Position numbers and translations under genes: made by a program. The notes under the pieces are model-generated. The model saw only the letters and a list, made by a program, of their open reading frames with translations. It was not told where the DNA came from and ran no database searches. Below are positions 17,052 through 24,604 of a stretch of DNA of 64,000 nt, one piece after another. Origin of the DNA: Novosphingobium sp. 28-62-57 (lineage in GTDB: Bacteria > Pseudomonadota > Alphaproteobacteria > Sphingomonadales > Sphingomonadaceae). How positions within the stretch are numbered: the first letter of the stretch is position 1; the number at the start of each line of letters is the position of its first letter. The stretch spans positions 248,001 through 312,000 of the forward strand of contig NCGO01000001.1 in assembly GCA_002256985.1 (NCBI GenBank). Direction: 5' to 3'.

Positions 17052-19828
17052 GAAATCCCCTCTGGCCGCACATCTGCGGTTTCGTTTCCAGAAACACGGC
17101 TGCCCACACTTTGTAAAGCCACATCAAGCGTTACGCGCCGGATCGGTGTGCCTGCGGGAAAGGCCGACAGCAACCGCGAAGGGAACGCCGAGGACAGCAC
17201 CACGAAATGGCCCTTGTCCGTGCCCGACCGGATCAGCCGCCCGAACGCCTGCGCCAACCGTGCGCGGATGATCCGATCATCATAGGCCGAACCACTCCGC
17301 TCACCCTGAGCCTGTCGAAGGGCCGCCATGCGCCGCGCGCGGTGCAGGATCGAAGGCTTTGGCCATGGCACCTGCTCCATCACCACCAGCCGCAGCGAAT
17401 CGCCCGGAACGTCCACCCCATCGCGCAGGGCATCGGTGCCCAGCAGCGATGCGCGCGGATCATCGCGGAAGATGTCAACCAACGTGCCCGTATCAATCGG
17501 ATCGACATGCTGCGCAAACAGCGGCAATCCGCCCCGCGCCAACCGGTCGGCAATGCGGCCATAAACCGCGCGCAACCGGCGGATCGCGGTGAACAGCCCC
17601 AGCGCACCACCGCCCGCCGCCTCGATCAGCCGCCCGTATGCCGCCGCCAGCGCCGGAATGTCGCCCTTGGGCACGTCGGTCACGATCAGCACTTCGGCCT
17701 GTGCGGCATAATCAAACGGACTGTCGGCGCTGAACAGCCGCGGGTTAATGTCCAGATGCGGCGCACCGCTGCGATCCACCGCGCTTTGCCAGTCATCGCC
17801 ATCGCGCAATGTGGCCGATGTCATCATCACGCCGTGCGAAGGCGCCAGAACACTGTTTGCAAAGGGCTTCATCGGATCAAGGTAATGCCGGTGCAGCCCG
17901 ATGTCCCACTCGCGCCCGTCAGACCGTTCGACCGCAATCCAGTCCACAAAGTCCGGATCGGCAGGCCCGCCCAGCCGCGCCAGCAGCGCAATCCATCCCG
18001 CAATCAGATCGCTGCGCCAGCCGATAGCTCCCCGCGCGCCCTCGATCCGCGCCCGCGCCGGGCCATCGAGCCAGTCCGGCCCATCTTCGATCAGCGCCTC
18101 CAGCCGCAGCCCCAGCCGCACCAGCGGCTTGCGCAAGGCCTCCAGCGCTTCCTGCGCGCGGCCCGATACTTCGATAAACGCGCCATCCAGCTGCGCAATC
18201 TCGGTCTCCAGCCCGTAGCCCGCTTCCTGCCCGCCGCTTTCATCGCGGGCATAGGCCAGCGCGCGCGCAGCGCTCAGCAGTTCCTCGATCGCGCCGGTTG
18301 GCGTGCCTTCCACCACCCGCGCCAGCCACCCTTCAGAGGGCAGCGCATCGGCGGCCTCGCGCGCCTGCGCAATCGCACGCTCGCCTTCTTCGTCATAGCT
18401 CGCCACATCGGCCAGCCGTGCCGACAGCCCGCGCCGCCGCCCGCGCGATTTGCCTTCGGGCCCGATTACCCAGCGCCGCAGTTCAATCGTCTCAGCCCCG
18501 GTCAGCGCCGCCGAAAAGGTCGAATCCGCAGCATCAAACACGTGATGCCCTTCGTCGAACACGATCCGCGTTGGCCGCTGCGCAGCATCACGCCCCCGCG
18601 CGGCATTGACCATCACCAGTGCGTGGTTGGCAATCACCAGTTCGGCATCAGCAGAGGCCCGCGCGGCGCGCTCGATAAAGCACTTCCGGTAATGCGGACA
18701 CCCGGCATAGACGCATTCGCCGCGCTGGTCGGTCAGCGCTGCAATCCCGCGCTTGCGGAACAGTGTGCCCAGCCAGCCCGGCAGATCACCGCCGATCATG
18801 TCGCCATCCTGGCTGAAAGCCGCCCAGCGCGCCACCAGTTGCGCCAGCACTGCCGCTCGCCCGCCAAAGCCGCCTTGCAGCGCATCTTCCAGATTGAGCA
18901 GGCATAAGTAATTCTCGCGCCCCTTGCGCACCACCACCGGCGGCTTGCCATTGCGCTCAGCGGGAAAGGCGCGGCGGCTTTCGCGCCGCAATTGCCGTTG
19001 CAGCGCCTTGGTATACGTCGAAACCCACACCGTGCCGCCCGATTGCTCGGCCCACAGCGATGCGGGTGACAAGTAGCCAAAGGTCTTGCCGGTCCCGGTC
19101 CCGGCCTGTGCCAGCACCACATGCGGCTGGTCTTGCCCCTTGCGCGGTGCAAACATCCGCCCCGCCTCACGCGCATAGGCCTGCTGCGCCGGTCGGCTTT
19201 CCGCGCCTTCGCCGGTCAATTCAGCCAACCGCTTGATAACGGCCTCTTCACCCAGCGCCACTTGCGCAGGCTGCGGGCGTTCGGCGCTTTCCTCCCATTC
19301 CGGCAGGCGCGCAAAGAGCCAGCGTTCGGCCTTTTCCGGCTTGCGGATGCGCGGGCTCAGCAGCGTGGCCCAGGGCCAGCGCATCCGCACCAGCGATTGC
19401 AGCGCGGTCCACGCGCCCTCACGCTCGGCCCAGTCATCACGCTCGCACACTGCCAGCAAAGCGTGAGCGGCCTGCTGCAACAGCAGCGGCACCTGATCGT
19501 CGCTCACCGGTTCGGGCAGGTTCAGCGTATGTGCCAGCCCCTTGGCCGTGGGCACCACAAAGCGCGCCGGGTGGATGAAGGCGAACAGTTCCAGCACGTC
19601 CAGCCCGGACAAGTCGGGATAGCCCAGACGGCTGGCCACCAGCGGCGCGTTCAGCATCAGCAGTGGCGTATCGGCCGCCGCCACAATCGCATCGCCCTTG
19701 CTCACCCCGCGCGTGGAAAATCCATCGCGCAGCCAGCATCCGCCATGGCTTGCATGAATCGCCGGTAACGACAGGGCCGGATGTGCAGGGGCCGGATGTG
19801 CAGGGGCGGGGGCTTGGGTCACGCCCAA
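17048..19828 (-). CDS. DinG/XPD-type ATP-dependent DNA helicase
   Basis: This is a superfamily 2 helicase of 926 residues. A Walker A motif (AQAGTGTGKTFG, about residue 243) and a DEGHH Walker B (DEAH-like, about 424) are visible, and the cysteines in ENYLCLLN, GECVYAGCPHYRKCF mark the 4Fe-4S domain of DinG/XPD helicases. The C-terminal helicase half has DALRDGVDVPGD and the final motif LAQAFGRLIRSGTDKG. It likely unwinds 5'-3' at R-loops or replication obstacles. Near the C-terminus, residues ALRQAQGERSGS are encoded by a dispersed repeat arm (17297-17322) inserted in frame. It is coupled to the sixA-like gene downstream. Confidence 0.9.
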   Translation of the reverse strand: MGVTQAPAPAHPAPAHPALSLPAIHASHGGCWLRDGFSTRGVSKGDAIVAAADTPLLMLNAPLVASRLGYPDLSGLDVLELFAFIHPARFVVPTAKGLAHTLNLPEPVSDDQVPLLLQQAAHALLAVCERDDWAEREGAWTALQSLVRMRWPWATLLSPRIRKPEKAERWLFARLPEWEESAERPQPAQVALGEEAVIKRLAELTGEGAESRPAQQAYAREAGRMFAPRKGQDQPHVVLAQAGTGTGKTFGYLSPASLWAEQSGGTVWVSTYTKALQRQLRRESRRAFPAERNGKPPVVVRKGRENYLCLLNLEDALQGGFGGRAAVLAQLVARWAAFSQDGDMIGGDLPGWLGTLFRKRGIAALTDQRGECVYAGCPHYRKCFIERAARASADAELVIANHALVMVNAARGRDAAQRPTRIVFDEGHHVFDAADSTFSAALTGAETIELRRWVIGPEGKSRGRRRGLSARLADVASYDEEGERAIAQAREAADALPSEGWLARVVEGTPTGAIEELLSAARALAYARDESGGQEAGYGLETEIAQLDGAFIEVSGRAQEALEALRKPLVRLGLRLEALIEDGPDWLDGPARARIEGARGAIGWRSDLIAGWIALLARLGGPADPDFVDWIAVERSDGREWDIGLHRHYLDPMKPFANSVLAPSHGVMMTSATLRDGDDWQSAVDRSGAPHLDINPRLFSADSPFDYAAQAEVLIVTDVPKGDIPALAAAYGRLIEAAGGGALGLFTAIRRLRAVYGRIADRLARGGLPLFAQHVDPIDTGTLVDIFRDDPRASLLGTDALRDGVDVPGDSLRLVVMEQVPWPKPSILHRARRMAALRQAQGERSGSAYDDRIIRARLAQAFGRLIRSGTDKGHFVVLSSAFPSRLLSAFPAGTPIRRVTLDVALQSVGSRVSGNETADVRPEGIS
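17297..17322. repeat. Dispersed repeat arm embedded in the helicase coding sequence
   Basis: CCGCTCACCCTGAGCCTGTCGAAGGG on the plus strand is read in frame on the minus strand as LRQAQGERS. It is one arm of the family seen at 11304, 16449 and 22420. Confidence 0.85.
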
Positions 19829-19907
19829 GCGTTAGAACAGGAATGGAACACGCGGCAAGCCAGAACCGCCTTTCGGAAAAAATCTGCCGGAAAGTGAAAA
19901 ATGCCCC

Positions 19908-19934
19908 TTAATCACTGCCAGACAGTGCCGTCCT
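19908..19934 (+). promoter_or_regulatory. Weak sigma-28-like promoter candidate for flagellin
   Basis: TTAA (19908-19911), 15 nt, then GCCGTCCT (19927-19934) partly matches the flagellar sigma-28 pattern TAAA-N15-GCCGATAA. A CACTG-N5-CAGTG palindrome sits between the boxes. The match is partial and unverified. Confidence 0.25.
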
Positions 19935-19997
19935 GCCATTCGGGAAACTCGTACCGATGCGTTTGGAACCGTATCGGCCCATAGTGGAGAATGGGAA

Positions 19998-20825
19998 ATG
20001 GCAGTCATCAATACGAATATCAGCGCGATCCGCGCTACGAATGCGTCGAATTCTGCAAGCAAAATGCTCGGCACGGCCATGGAACGCCTGTCGACCGGCA
20101 AGCGCATCAATGGCGCCAAGGACGACGCCGCAGGCCTTGCGATCACCACCACCATGACCTCGCAGATCAAGGGCATGGGTCAGGGCGTGCGCAACGCCAA
20201 CGATGGTATCAGCCTTGCCCAGACCGCCGATGGCGCGCTGAACGAGGTTACCGCGATGCTCCAGCGCATCCGCGAACTGGCCGTCCAGTCGTCGTCGGGC
20301 ACCTATCAGGACGCTACGGACCGCGTCTATCTGCAGAGCGAAGTCGATCAGCTGACCGAACAGCTCGATCAGGTCATCCAGAACAGCAACTTCAACGGTG
20401 TGCAGCTGTTCGATGGTTCGACCACCACGATCACCATTCAGGCTGGCTTCGCGTCCACCGACACGGTCGTGCTCGAAATCGCCGACTTGACCACGCTGGC
20501 CGCCTCGGGCGGTGCCGCCGGATCATACGACATCTCGACCGCGGCCGCCGCCAACACCTTGCTTGGCACGCTCGATACCGAACTCGATGCGATCTCCGAA
20601 GCGCGTTCGCTGCTCGGTGCAGGGCAAAACCGGCTGGAATCGGTCGTGAACAACCTGAACGACAACATCACCAACCTGTCGGACGCCCGTTCGCGCATCG
20701 TCGATACCGATTACTCGGCAGAGACCACCGCGATGGCCAAGGCCCAGATCCTGAGCCAGGCCTCAACCGCGATGATCGCGCAGGCCAACCAGGCCCAGCA
20801 AAACGTGCTCTCGCTGCTCAAGTAA
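19998..20825 (+). CDS. Flagellin
   Basis: This is the filament subunit, 275 residues long. The conserved N-terminal D0/D1 (MAVINTNISAIRATN, then LSTGKRINGAKDDAAGLAI) and C-terminal D1/D0 (DTDYSAETTAMAKAQIL, ending QNVLSLLK) are intact, and the central variable region is short, so it is a compact flagellin without large outer domains. It has no signal peptide, as expected for type III export. No other flagellar gene is in the window; the neighbours are the helicase (divergent) and lysK. GGAGA about 10 nt before the ATG acts as ribosome site. See the possible sigma-28-like promoter upstream. Confidence 0.95.
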   Translation: MAVINTNISAIRATNASNSASKMLGTAMERLSTGKRINGAKDDAAGLAITTTMTSQIKGMGQGVRNANDGISLAQTADGALNEVTAMLQRIRELAVQSSSGTYQDATDRVYLQSEVDQLTEQLDQVIQNSNFNGVQLFDGSTTTITIQAGFASTDTVVLEIADLTTLAASGGAAGSYDISTAAAANTLLGTLDTELDAISEARSLLGAGQNRLESVVNNLNDNITNLSDARSRIVDTDYSAETTAMAKAQILSQASTAMIAQANQAQQNVLSLLK

Positions 20826-20857
20826 GCGCGGCCTGATCGCGGTTTAGTGATCTCGCT

Positions 20858-20877
20858 CCCCTCCCTTAAGGGAGGGG
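20858..20877. repeat. Perfect 20-bp palindrome CCCCTCCCTTAAGGGAGGGG
   Basis: It lies 33 bp after the flagellin stop and is followed by GGGGGAGGGTGCG, like the tail of the 12041 and 42503 elements. It could act as a transcript-end structure for flagellin. Confidence 0.75.
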
Positions 20878-21239
20878 CTGGGGGAGGGTGCGCCGCGTCT
20901 GCATGGTCCTCGCTCTCAGGGCCAGAGTTTCTCGCTTTCGAGATCTGCCTCCTCTCGAAAGCACCTCCACGGAGGGCGGGTCTGCGTGTCTGCGCGGAGC
21001 CCGCCCTTTCGTCGTTTTCCTACAGGGCGCCGCTTGTGATAAGCAACGCAAATGCCCTGCTTTTCAACCACCACTCCCCGCTTCCTCGTCACCCTGGGCG
21101 CGACCCGGGGTCCCGCTTGGGCGATACAAAACAACGCCAGAATGGGGCCTGACAGTTTTTCTCAGGACTGTGTAAACAGTGTAAACCCCTTCAGCTTTCG
21201 CTTGCGAAACCTGAACGGCCGCGCAAAAGGGCGGGCACT
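20878..21239. other. Gene-free gap between flagellin and lysK
   Basis: No reading frame here has support. The gap holds a repeat tail, a CCTCTCGAAAGCACCTCC block, and GTCACCCTGGGCGCGACC followed by CGGGGTCCCGC. The latter resembles intergenic repeat sequence. The lysK promoter must lie towards its right end, but no clear -35/-10 pair was seen. Confidence 0.5.
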
Positions 21240-22937
21240 ATGACCGACCTTATCCAAACCGCCGCCCAGACCTCCAAGGCATGGCCCTTCGAGGAAGCCC
21301 GCAAGCTCATCAAGCGCTTCCCGGGCGGCAAACGCGATGCTTCTGGCGAACTGGTCCCCGTGCTGTTCGAAACCGGCTACGGCCCCTCGGGTCTGCCGCA
21401 CATCGGCACCTTTCAGGAAGTGCTGCGCACCACGCTCGTCCGCCGCGCTTATGAAGTGCTCACGGGCGGCCACCCCACACGGCTGGTCGCTTTCTCGGAT
21501 GACATGGACGGCTTGCGCAAGGTGCCCGACAATGTGCCCAACAAGGCGCTGCTCGATGCACACCTCGGCCACCCACTCAGCCGCATCCCCGATCCATTTG
21601 AAAAGTTTGAAAGTTTCGCCCACCACAACAACGCGATGCTGCGCGATTTTCTCGATCGCTTCGGTTTCGATTACGAATTCGTCTCCGCCTCTGACCGCTA
21701 CAATGCAGGCGGGTTTGACGAAGCGCTGAAGAACGTGCTGCGCAATTGGCAGGCGATCATGGACATCATGCTGCCCACCTTGCGCGAAGAGCGCCGCAAG
21801 ACCTACTCGCCGGTCCTGCCCGTCTCGCCCACCACCGGCGAAGTGCTGCAAGGCGCGGTGGAAGTGGTCGATGCCGAAACCGGGATCGTCCGCTTCACCG
21901 ACAGCAACGGTGAAGTGATTGAGCACACGATACTCGGCGGCTGGTCGAAACTGCAGTGGAAGGTCGATTGGGCGATGCGCTGGGTCGCGCTGGGCGTCGA
22001 CTACGAAATGTGCGGCAAGGACCTGACCGACAGCGTCACGCAATCAGGCAAGATCGCCCGCGTGCTGGGCGGGCACCGTCCCGAAGGCCTGATCTACGAA
22101 CTTTTCTTGGACGAGAAGGGTGAGAAGATCTCCAAGTCCAAGGGCAATGGCCTGACCATCGAACAGTGGCTGGAATACGGCAGCGAGGAATCGCTGGGCT
22201 TCTACCTGTTCCGCGAACCCAAGAGCGCCAAGTCCCTCCACGTCGGGATCATCCCCCGCGCGGTCGATGAATACTGGCAGTTCCGCGAAAAGCTGCCCAC
22301 GCAGCCAGTCGAACAGCAGCTTGGCAATCCGGTGTGGCATTTGCTCAGCGCAAACGGAAAGACCGATGGCAGTGCTTCGACAAGCTCAGCACGAGCGGAT
22401 TTGGGGTCAGACACAACCACCGCTCAGCCTGAGCCTGTCGAAGGCCACCCGCTGCCGCCCGGTTCAGGGGACAAGCTGGCCGTGACCTATGGCCTCCTGC
22501 TCAACCTCGTCGGCGTGCTCGGTGCGCAGGCCACGCGCGAACAGGTCTGGTCGTACCTTGCCAACTATGTCGAGGATGCAGACCCGGCGGCGCACCCCGC
22601 GCTCGATACGCTCGTCACTTGCGCCCTTGCCTACAACCGCGATTTCATCGCCCCTACGCTCCAGCGCCGCAAGCCAGAAGCGGGCGAGGCGCTCGCGCTG
22701 GCTGCGCTGGACGAGGAACTGGCCGGAACGTCAGACGATGCGACCGCCGAGGAACTGCAGAACATCGTCTACGAAATCGGCAAGGACCCGCACTACGGTT
22801 TCGAATCCCTGCGCGATTGGTTCAAGTGCCTTTACGAAACGCTGCTAGGCTCCAGCGCTGGCCCGCGCATGGGCAGCTTCATCGCGCTCTATGGCATTGA
22901 AAATACGCGTAAACTGATCGCCGAGGCGTTAGACTGA
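21240..22937 (+). CDS. lysK: Lysine--tRNA ligase, class I
   Basis: Class I LysRS, usual in alphaproteobacteria, attaches Lys to tRNA-Lys. The HIGH-type motif (SGLPHIGT, about residue 50) and the KMSKS-type motif (KISKSKGN, about 297) are intact. The helical anticodon-binding part follows from about residue 410. At 565 residues it is longer than the usual 520-540, and the surplus is explained by a dispersed repeat (22374-22444) that adds about 24 in-frame residues (SASTSSARADLGS..., then AQPEPVEG) between the catalytic and anticodon-binding parts. The gene ends 4 bp from the convergent glutathionylspermidine synthase-like gene. Confidence 0.95.
   Translation: MTDLIQTAAQTSKAWPFEEARKLIKRFPGGKRDASGELVPVLFETGYGPSGLPHIGTFQEVLRTTLVRRAYEVLTGGHPTRLVAFSDDMDGLRKVPDNVPNKALLDAHLGHPLSRIPDPFEKFESFAHHNNAMLRDFLDRFGFDYEFVSASDRYNAGGFDEALKNVLRNWQAIMDIMLPTLREERRKTYSPVLPVSPTTGEVLQGAVEVVDAETGIVRFTDSNGEVIEHTILGGWSKLQWKVDWAMRWVALGVDYEMCGKDLTDSVTQSGKIARVLGGHRPEGLIYELFLDEKGEKISKSKGNGLTIEQWLEYGSEESLGFYLFREPKSAKSLHVGIIPRAVDEYWQFREKLPTQPVEQQLGNPVWHLLSANGKTDGSASTSSARADLGSDTTTAQPEPVEGHPLPPGSGDKLAVTYGLLLNLVGVLGAQATREQVWSYLANYVEDADPAAHPALDTLVTCALAYNRDFIAPTLQRRKPEAGEALALAALDEELAGTSDDATAEELQNIVYEIGKDPHYGFESLRDWFKCLYETLLGSSAGPRMGSFIALYGIENTRKLIAEALD
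22374..22444. repeat. Inverted GTCGAAGG repeat inserted in frame within lysK
   Basis: The left arm GCTTCGACAAGCTCAGC... (22374-22398) and right arm CCGCTCAGCCTGAGCCTGTCGAAGG (22420-22444) are imperfect inverted copies. The frame is kept and no stop is introduced. Confidence 0.85.
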
Positions 22938-22941
22938 AAGC

Positions 22942-24087
22942 TCACCCGCGAATGACGTGCGGCACAAACCGCGCGCCATTTGCGGTGATCAGCCCATCCT
23001 CGCGGATGCCAAGCCCGGCGGCCTTGCCGCCCACGATCCAGCTGCCCAGCACCGGATATCCGCGCCCGAAATCCTTGAGTGGATAGCGCTGCTGATAGAC
23101 CAGCCGGTCGGTCGAATACGCACCGCCGCTGCTGGCAATGACCTGCCCGTCGGCCACTACCTGCACATTGGCCCCCTCGCGCGACAGGATCGGCTTGGAC
23201 ACGAAATCGCCACTCACCATGCGCGGGTCGAGCGTGGCGGGCAGCAGGTTTTCGTGGCCGGGGAACATGTCCCACAGGATCGCCAGCACCGCCTTGTTGC
23301 TCCACATCATCTTCCACACCGGCTCAAGCCAGACGGTCTCGGTCATGTGCGGCAGGATGGCTTGGCCGAATTCCTCCACCGCCATCCACTCCCACGGATA
23401 GAGCTTGAACAGCGCGGTGATCAGGCCATCGTCCTGATCGACGATCCGCCCTTGCGCATCGATGCCGATCTGTTCGATCAGCAGCCCATGCGTCTCCAGC
23501 CCCGCCAGCTGCGCCAGATCGCGCATGTAGGTGGTGGTCATCGTATCTTCGTGAACCTCATCGCCCACATGCGCAAACCACACGCGGCGGCCGGGCAGCG
23601 CGGGGGAGATCAATTGCCAGCGTTCGATCAGGCGCTCATGCAGGCTGTTGAACTGGTCGAGGTCGGGAAAAACCTCCTCTTTCCAGTACCACTGCACGAT
23701 CGATGTTTCGAGCAGCGAGGTAGGCGTATCGCAGTTGTACTCCAGCAGCTTGGGCGCACCGGTGCCATCCCACGCAAAGTCGAACCGCCCGAAATCGAGC
23801 GCGGGGACCTGGCTGTTCCAGGCCTTGCGCACGGCGTCATGATAGCTTTGCGGGATGCCGCACGCGGCCAGCATCCGCTCATCGTTTACGATCCGGGCCC
23901 CAGCTTCAAGATACAGCGCGTGGACCGCGTCGGTCGCGTCTTCCAACTGGTCAATTTGGGCCAGCGTGAACTCATAGCAGCCGGACTCATCCCAGTAGGG
24001 CCCGTCGACGTCGCTATGCCACAGCAACCCCAATTCGCCGACGGCCTCCTGCCAACCGGCGCGCGGTTCCAGCGTGATCCGGCGCAT
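22942..24087 (-). CDS. Glutathionylspermidine synthase family protein (YgiC/YjfC-like)
   Basis: This is an ATP-grasp protein of 381 residues with the family blocks FDFAWDGTGAPKLLEYNCDTPTS, WEWMAVEEFG and a C-terminal ILSREGANV, corresponding to the synthetase half of glutathionylspermidine synthase; the amidase half is absent. Members of this short form ligate an amine or peptide to a carboxylate, but the substrate is not established. It starts 3 bp after a small lipoprotein gene, matching the E. coli ygiB-ygiC arrangement in outline. It is cytoplasmic, with no signal peptide. Confidence 0.88.
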   Translation of the reverse strand: MRRITLEPRAGWQEAVGELGLLWHSDVDGPYWDESGCYEFTLAQIDQLEDATDAVHALYLEAGARIVNDERMLAACGIPQSYHDAVRKAWNSQVPALDFGRFDFAWDGTGAPKLLEYNCDTPTSLLETSIVQWYWKEEVFPDLDQFNSLHERLIERWQLISPALPGRRVWFAHVGDEVHEDTMTTTYMRDLAQLAGLETHGLLIEQIGIDAQGRIVDQDDGLITALFKLYPWEWMAVEEFGQAILPHMTETVWLEPVWKMMWSNKAVLAILWDMFPGHENLLPATLDPRMVSGDFVSKPILSREGANVQVVADGQVIASSGGAYSTDRLVYQQRYPLKDFGRGYPVLGSWIVGGKAAGLGIREDGLITANGARFVPHVIRG

Positions 24088-24090
24088 CGG

Positions 24091-24510
24091 TCAGGACCGG
24101 CTGCTGGCGAACTTGCTGCCGCTCGATCCGAACCCGGCACGCGATGTGGCGGGGGATCGGACCACGTTGGTGGACGCAGGGGCTGCGGCATATTGCGTGC
24201 CCTTGCTGGCGAAATGGCTGCCGTTGAAGCCGCGGTTGGGATCGTTGATATTGTCCCCGCGATGCGGGATCAGGCCGCCGCGTCCGACATAGTACCACAG
24301 GAAAGCCGATGCCATTCCGCCACCGCCCGAGCGCATGCCCGGATTGCCACAGCGCGAATCCTCAACGCGGGTGCCGTTCTGATCGACGCAGACGGCGGTG
24401 TCGCGCTCTGCCACCACATCGCCATCCTTGGTGCTCTTGCCCGAACAGCCGCCCAGCGTGCTGAGGGTTGCGGCCATTGCCGATGTCAGGATCAGCTTCT
24501 TCTTGATCAT
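24091..24510 (-). CDS. Small lipoprotein next to GSP synthase-like gene
   Basis: The signal peptide MIKKKLILTSAMAATLS runs into the lipobox TLGGC, so it is an exported lipoprotein. The mature part has two cysteines (in VCVDQNG and RCGNPG), Gly/Ser-rich segments and a WYYVGRGG block that suggests surface exposure. It is 139 residues if started at the ATG at 24510; the frame extends 18 nt further. Its stop is 3 bp before the GSP synthase-like start. It resembles the DUF1190/YgiB-type partner of YgiC in size, lipobox and location, but sequence homology is not certain. Confidence 0.75.
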   Translation of the reverse strand: MIKKKLILTSAMAATLSTLGGCSGKSTKDGDVVAERDTAVCVDQNGTRVEDSRCGNPGMRSGGGGMASAFLWYYVGRGGLIPHRGDNINDPNRGFNGSHFASKGTQYAAAPASTNVVRSPATSRAGFGSSGSKFASSRS

Positions 24511-24604
24511 TGATCTGCCCGTTTCCACACCCGCCGGATCATAGTGCAGGCGACACTAGCCGTCGATCCTTGCGATGAAGTAAAAGCAGCCCGCTCCCAG
24601 TGCT

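Noticed and set aside
17207-18907. Long open frame on the plus strand opposite the helicase gene
   Set aside because: It is a shadow of GC-rich codon use; its product is rich in Arg, Pro and Gln and shows no domain.
22957-24513. Plus-strand frame opposite GSP synthase-like gene and lipoprotein
   Set aside because: It spans two genuine genes and the product has no conserved pattern.
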